Positions 59,845 through 64,000 of a stretch of DNA of 64,000 bases are shown here, piece after piece (position 1 is the stretch's first letter; every line of letters starts with the position of its first letter). The stretch comes from Acidovorax sp. CCYZU-2555 (lineage in GTDB: Bacteria; Pseudomonadota; Gammaproteobacteria; Burkholderiales; Burkholderiaceae_C), in NCBI RefSeq assembly GCF_018413525.1, contig NZ_JAHCDD010000001.1:62001-126000 (forward strand), read 5' to 3'. The translations under genes and the position numbers were made by a program. Below the pieces are notes generated by a model. The model worked only from the letters and a program-made list of their open reading frames with translations, searched no databases and was not told where the DNA came from.

Positions 59845-60345
59845 ATGTCCGTTCAACTGATCTACGCGCGCGCCGCCAACGGCGTCATCGGCCTCAACAA
59901 TGCCATGCCCTGGCACCTGCCCGAAGACCTGGCCCATTTCAAGCAGCTCACCGGCGGCAGCGCCGTCGTCATGGGCCGCAAGACCTGGGACTCGCTGCCC
60001 GAGCGCTTTCGCCCTCTGCCCGGGCGCAGCAACATCGTGGTCACGCGCCAGGCCGACTGGCAGGCGCCGGGCGCGCTGCGCGCGCAAAGCCTCGAAGACG
60101 CTCTGGCCCAGGCCGCGCAGCTGAGCGCCGACGTGTGGGTCATGGGCGGCGCGCAGATCTACGCCCAGGCGCTGCCGCTGGCCGATGCCGTCGAAGTCAC
60201 GGAAATCGCCCAGGACTTCGAAGGCGACGCCTACGCGCCCACGCTGGGCAGCGAGTGGATCGAAGCCACGCGCAGCCAGGCCGTGAGCCGCACCGGCCTG
60301 CCCTATGCCTTTGTGCGCTATGTGCGCGCCGCGGCCACGCGCTGA
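59845..60345 (+). CDS. folA: Dihydrofolate reductase
   Basis: 166 residues from the ATG at 59845. LIYARAANGVIGLNNAMPWHLPEDL carries the active-site region (Met20-loop NAMPWHLPEDL with the conserved Asp), VVMGRKTWDSLP binds NADPH phosphate, and VMGGAQIYAQALPLADAV is the C-terminal cofactor motif. It reduces dihydrofolate made by thymidylate synthase. A metallophosphoesterase starts 14 bases downstream. No terminator after it. Confidence 0.97.
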   Translation: MSVQLIYARAANGVIGLNNAMPWHLPEDLAHFKQLTGGSAVVMGRKTWDSLPERFRPLPGRSNIVVTRQADWQAPGALRAQSLEDALAQAAQLSADVWVMGGAQIYAQALPLADAVEVTEIAQDFEGDAYAPTLGSEWIEATRSQAVSRTGLPYAFVRYVRAAATR

Positions 60346-60359
60346 ACCAGGCGCCCCGC

Positions 60360-61433
60360 ATGAGCCTCATCCAAACACTGCCGACCGGACCGCTGGACAT
60401 CATCGGCGACATCCATGGCGAGTACCAGGCGCTGCAGGACTTGCTTGGGCACCTGGGCTACGACGCCGACGGCCAGCACCCGCAGCAACGCACGCTGGTG
60501 TTCGTCGGCGACTTCTGCGACCGCGGCCCCGACAGCCCGGCGGTGCTGGCGCTCGCGCGCCGGCTGATCGCCAACGGCCGCGCGCTGGCCGTGGCGGGCA
60601 ACCATGAAATCAATCTGCTGCGCGAAGACGCAAAGGACGGCTCGGGCTGGTTCTTCGACAGCCGCACCGAATCCGACAGCGCCAAATACGCGCCGTTCGC
60701 CCAGCCGCAGGGCAGCGCCGAGCGCCGCGCGATCGCCGAGTTCACGGCCGGCCTGCCCGTGGCGCTGGAGCGCGCCGATCTGCGCATCGTGCACGCGGCC
60801 TGGGTGGAGCCGCAGATCACCGCGGCGCGCGCCATGCCGCTGGGCAGCCTGCGCACGCAATACGACCACTGGGAAACCGTGGCCGAGACCCAGGCCCAGG
60901 CCAGCGACCTGCACGCGCGCCGCGAAGCGGAAGACCGCGGCTGGCCGCACAGCCTCGAAGACGCGCGCTACCGCCCGCCGTTCCTGCCCGCGCATTCCGA
61001 AAGCGAACTCAACAAGGCGGTCTTCAACCCGCTCAAGGTGCTGACCACGGGCCTGGAGCGGCGCTGCACCGAGCCGTTCTTCGCGGGCGGCAAGTGGCGC
61101 TTTGTCGAACGCATGGCCTGGTGGAACGAGTACACCGACAGCCAAGCCGTGGTCATAGGCCACTATTGGCGCCGCCTGCATCCGCCGCGCGTTCCGGTGC
61201 ACGGCAAGCAGGAAGAAAACCTGTTCGGCCAGACCGCGCCGCTGGCCTGGCACGGGCCGCGCGGCAATGTGTTCTGCGTCGACTACTCGGTGGGCGGGCG
61301 CTGGGTCGCGCGGCGCGCCGGCGAGCCGCATGACGAGCGCTTCAATCTTGCCGCGCTGCGCTGGCCCGAGCGCACGCTGATGTTCGAGGACGGCAAGGAA
61401 ATGGCCACGCAGGAATACGGCGGCCCGGTGTAA
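60360..61433 (+). CDS. Metallophosphoesterase, bis(5'-nucleosyl)-tetraphosphatase-like (PrpE/ApaH type)
   Basis: 357 residues from the ATG at 60360. PPP-type phosphoesterase signature in order: IIGDIHGEYQAL (about 14-25), FVGDFCDRGPDSP (about 50-62), AVAGNHEINLLRED, a later His in IVHAAWVEP and VVIGHYWRRLHPP. It is longer than ApaH (about 280) because of a middle insertion (about 150-245). ApaH sits by folA in Enterobacteria, so the context supports a dinucleoside polyphosphate or protein phosphatase role, but the substrate is not proven. Convergent with secDF, 13 bases between stops. Confidence 0.87.
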   Translation: MSLIQTLPTGPLDIIGDIHGEYQALQDLLGHLGYDADGQHPQQRTLVFVGDFCDRGPDSPAVLALARRLIANGRALAVAGNHEINLLREDAKDGSGWFFDSRTESDSAKYAPFAQPQGSAERRAIAEFTAGLPVALERADLRIVHAAWVEPQITAARAMPLGSLRTQYDHWETVAETQAQASDLHARREAEDRGWPHSLEDARYRPPFLPAHSESELNKAVFNPLKVLTTGLERRCTEPFFAGGKWRFVERMAWWNEYTDSQAVVIGHYWRRLHPPRVPVHGKQEENLFGQTAPLAWHGPRGNVFCVDYSVGGRWVARRAGEPHDERFNLAALRWPERTLMFEDGKEMATQEYGGPV

Positions 61434-61446
61434 GGGCCGCGCCGGG

Positions 61447-63948
61447 TCAGACCGCGGGCACCGGCAGCGCCTCCTGGCGCTGCACGTTTCTGCGTTGGCG
61501 CCAGTCGCCCAGGAACAGCAGAATGGGCGCGGCGATGAACACCGACGATGTCGCCGCCACGACGATGCCGAACACCATGGGCACGGCAAAGCTTTCCACT
61601 GCGCTGCCGCCCCAGATGGCCAGCGGCAGCATCGCCAGCAGCGCCGTCGCCGAGGTGTAGAGGCTGCGCGCCAGGGTTTCGTTGATCGACATGTTGATCA
61701 CCTGGCGCAGCGGCAGATTGCGGTGCAGGCGCAGGTTCTCGCGCATGCGGTCGTACACCACCACCTTGTCGTTGACCGAGTAACCGACCAGCGTCAGCAG
61801 GGCGGCGATCGCCGTGAGATTGAAGTCCAGCCCCATGAGCGCGAAGAAGCCCACGGTCTTGGTCACGTCCAGCACCAGCGTGACGATCGCGCCCACGGCA
61901 AATGGCCACTCGAAGCGGATCCAGATGTAGATCAGCATCGCGATGCTGGCCAGCACCACGGACAGAATTCCCGCCATCGCCAGCTCGCCGCTGACCTTGG
62001 GGCCGACCACGTCGGCGCGCTCTATGCTCGCGCCGGCGTCCATGTCGGCGATCGCACTTCGCAGCTGCGCCACGGCGCGCGTCTGCGGCTCTTCACCGCC
62101 CGCCTGGCGCTCCACGCGTATCAGCACCTGATTGCTCCCACCGAACTCCTGCAGCGCGACTTCACCCAGGCCCAGCTGGGACAGTTGCGTGCGCATCGCG
62201 GCCAGGTCCGCGGGCGCGCTGGTCTTCACTTCGAGTTGAATGCCGCCGCGGAAATCGATGCCGTAGTCCAGGCCGGGCTTGAAGAACAGCGCGACCGAAG
62301 CCGCCGACAGCAGCAGGGACACGGCCAGGCCCAGGAACCGGGCCTTCATGAAGTCGACCTTGGTGCCATCCTTGACCAGGCGAAAGCCGAACAGCGGGCG
62401 GATGTTGATGGTCTTGAGCCGCCAGCGGCGCGCGACGGCAATCATCACCACCTTGACGATGGAGACCGCCGTGAACATGGAAATGAGCAGGCCTATGGCC
62501 ATGGTGACCGCAAAGCCGCGCACCGGGCCCGAGCCGAACCAGAACAGCAGCACCGTGGCGATCAGCGCGGTGACGTTGCTGTCCATGATGGTCGCATAGG
62601 CCTTGCGAAAACCGGTGTCTATGGCAGTCAGCGCGGGCCTGCCCTTGGCGGTCTCCTCGCGAATGCGTTCGTTGATCAGCACGTTGGCATCGACCGCCAG
62701 GCCTATGCCCAGCACGATGCCCGCGATGCCCGGCAGGGTCAGCGTCGCGCCTATCAGGCTCAGGCCGGCGAGCGTGAGCACCACGTTGAGCGCCAGCGCC
62801 AGATTGGCGACCAGCCCCCAGGTGCCGTACAGCGCGAACATGAAGAGAAACACCAGCGCGAACGCCGCGATGCCGGCGTAGACGCCCTTCTGGATCACGT
62901 CCGCGCCCAGGTCGGCGCCCACGCTGCGCTCCTCGATGACCGTGAGCTTGGCGGGCAGCGCGCCTGCGCGCAGCAGCGCCGACAGCGTCGCGGCTTCCTG
63001 CACGCTGAAGTTGCCGGAAATCTGCCCCGATCCGCCGGTGATGGCTTCGCGGATGACGGGTGCGCTCAGCACCTTGTCGTCGAGCACGATGGCGAACGGC
63101 TTGCCCACGTTGGCGCGCGTGATGTCGGCAAACATGCGCCCGCCCGCGCTGTCGAAGCGGAAGTTGACCACGGGTTCATTGGTCTGCGCATCGAATCCCG
63201 CGCTCGCATCCGACAGGCGATCGCCCGAAAGCGCGACGCTGCGCAGCACCGGGTAGCTCGCGCCCTGTTCGTCGTTCAGCGTGCGCACTTCGGCCGAGCC
63301 GGCGTCGCCCAGCATGTGAAAGCTCATCTTCGCCGTGGAGCCCAGCAGCGCGCGCAGCTGGCTGGGGTCCTGAAGGCCGGGCAACTGCACCAGGATGCGG
63401 TTGGAACCCACGCGCTGAATCGTGGGCTCGGCCACCCCGACCTGGTCCACGCGCTGGCGGATGATTTCCAGGCTCTGCTCCACCGCAGAAGACGTGGCCG
63501 CGAGCAGTCCTTCCTCGGTCAGCTCCAGCACCACGGTCGCCGGCCCGCTCTCGCGCACGGCCAGGTCATGGCGGCCATTGCCCAGCGCGCTGATCAGCGG
63601 CGCGAGCGCATCTTTCGCCCGGCCCAGCTGCTGCGCATCGCGCAAGGTGATGCGCACCTCGCGCTGCGCGGTGTCGAAATGGCTCCACGCAATGGACGCT
63701 TCGCGCAGCGTGCGCCTGGCGTCTTCGGTCAGGGTGCGCAGCCGCTCCTTTTGCAGGTCGGCGCCGTCGACTTCGAGCACCAGATGCGAGCCGCCGCGCA
63801 GATCGAGCCCCAGCGCGACCTGGCTGGAAGGCATGAAGGCGGGCAGCCGCTCCAGGGTCGCGGAGGGCAGCAGGTTGGGAAGGGCCAGCAATATGCCGGC
63901 CAGGATGATGGCGATATAGGTCGCCACCAGGTATCTGGAATTCTTCAT
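61447..63948 (-). CDS. Fused protein translocase subunit SecDF
   Basis: 833 residues from the ATG at 63948 with AGGAAAC upstream. SecD part about 1-505: first membrane segment, then VALGLDLRGGSHLVLEVDG, periplasmic domains, and TM2-6 with GIVLGIGLAVDANVLINERI. SecF part about 515-833: LDYGIDFRGGIQLEV, then LLTLVGYSVNDKVVVYDRMRENL. Both halves keep the Asp-containing TM4 motif used for proton-driven pulling of exported proteins. Most betaproteobacteria have separate secD and secF behind yajC. Here the chain is fused and no yajC or tgt is visible in the 50 bases upstream, so it may be a second, additional translocase accessory. Confidence 0.94.
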   Translation of the reverse strand: MKNSRYLVATYIAIILAGILLALPNLLPSATLERLPAFMPSSQVALGLDLRGGSHLVLEVDGADLQKERLRTLTEDARRTLREASIAWSHFDTAQREVRITLRDAQQLGRAKDALAPLISALGNGRHDLAVRESGPATVVLELTEEGLLAATSSAVEQSLEIIRQRVDQVGVAEPTIQRVGSNRILVQLPGLQDPSQLRALLGSTAKMSFHMLGDAGSAEVRTLNDEQGASYPVLRSVALSGDRLSDASAGFDAQTNEPVVNFRFDSAGGRMFADITRANVGKPFAIVLDDKVLSAPVIREAITGGSGQISGNFSVQEAATLSALLRAGALPAKLTVIEERSVGADLGADVIQKGVYAGIAAFALVFLFMFALYGTWGLVANLALALNVVLTLAGLSLIGATLTLPGIAGIVLGIGLAVDANVLINERIREETAKGRPALTAIDTGFRKAYATIMDSNVTALIATVLLFWFGSGPVRGFAVTMAIGLLISMFTAVSIVKVVMIAVARRWRLKTINIRPLFGFRLVKDGTKVDFMKARFLGLAVSLLLSAASVALFFKPGLDYGIDFRGGIQLEVKTSAPADLAAMRTQLSQLGLGEVALQEFGGSNQVLIRVERQAGGEEPQTRAVAQLRSAIADMDAGASIERADVVGPKVSGELAMAGILSVVLASIAMLIYIWIRFEWPFAVGAIVTLVLDVTKTVGFFALMGLDFNLTAIAALLTLVGYSVNDKVVVYDRMRENLRLHRNLPLRQVINMSINETLARSLYTSATALLAMLPLAIWGGSAVESFAVPMVFGIVVAATSSVFIAAPILLFLGDWRQRRNVQRQEALPVPAV

Positions 63949-64000
63949 GGAATGTTTCCTGGCGCGCACGCACGCACGGGTGCAGGCAGCACCGGTGCGG

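Overview
The window is a GC-rich chromosomal segment with dense, mostly short-gapped genes on both strands. Gene content (nrdR after glyA, a DUF2069/YihY divergent pair, an AapJ-type transporter, a CzcI-like gene heading a metal RND operon) and codon use fit a betaproteobacterium of the order Burkholderiales, most likely family Comamonadaceae. The genus cannot be fixed from the sequence alone. No phage, integrase, transposase, CRISPR array or rRNA is visible.

Layout. 1-3445: 3' end of an amidase, a DadA-like FAD oxidoreductase and the bifunctional NAD(P)HX repair enzyme. 3496-6852: RNase R (minus) and three tRNA-Leu(CAG) genes (plus). 6983-15237 (minus): an orphan ProX-type binding protein, a DUF349 protein and a very large AsmA/DUF748 protein. 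15747-18797 (plus): a structured leader with a lytic transglycosylase, then a ZTP riboswitch with glyA and nrdR. 19181-25473: chorismate synthase (minus), a PAS-GAF-GGDEF-EAL protein, a CBS protein, a MetZ/MetY-type enzyme and an alpha/beta hydrolase. 25630-31395: VOC protein, YihY, DUF2069, a D-2-hydroxyacid oxidase-type enzyme, a lipoprotein and MetY. 31594-38987: aspartate dehydrogenase with a class V aminotransferase, divergent from an amino-acid ABC transporter whose two permeases are fused into one chain, then thyA, a P-loop kinase-like gene and a GFA protein. 38994-46097 (all minus): TPP enzyme, MFS transporter, orphan barstar, GNAT, LeuD-like, LeuC-like, LysR. 46188-56272 (all minus): metallophosphoesterase, then a metal RND efflux operon bracketed by two paralogous proteins of a family I do not recognise. 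56383-64000: small GLUG-repeat secreted protein, E1 alpha/beta of a 2-oxoacid dehydrogenase, folA, a metallophosphoesterase and a fused SecDF.

How the genes work together. glyA (under a ZTP/ZMP riboswitch), thyA and folA form a scattered folate one-carbon set. nrdR adds control of deoxynucleotide supply. The RND operon encodes the CzcI-like protein, outer-membrane factor, His-rich accessory protein, adaptor, pump and a periplasmic protein in that order, and ends in stacked terminators.

The best candidate for something undescribed is the paralog pair at 47389-48165 and 55562-56272. Both have a signal peptide, short repeats built on YSAGESI, and a C-terminal membrane domain about four-fifths identical between them, yet one gene is AT-rich and the other GC-rich. 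Also notable are the fused ABC permease with no ATPase beside it and a structured leader RNA upstream of the transglycosylase.
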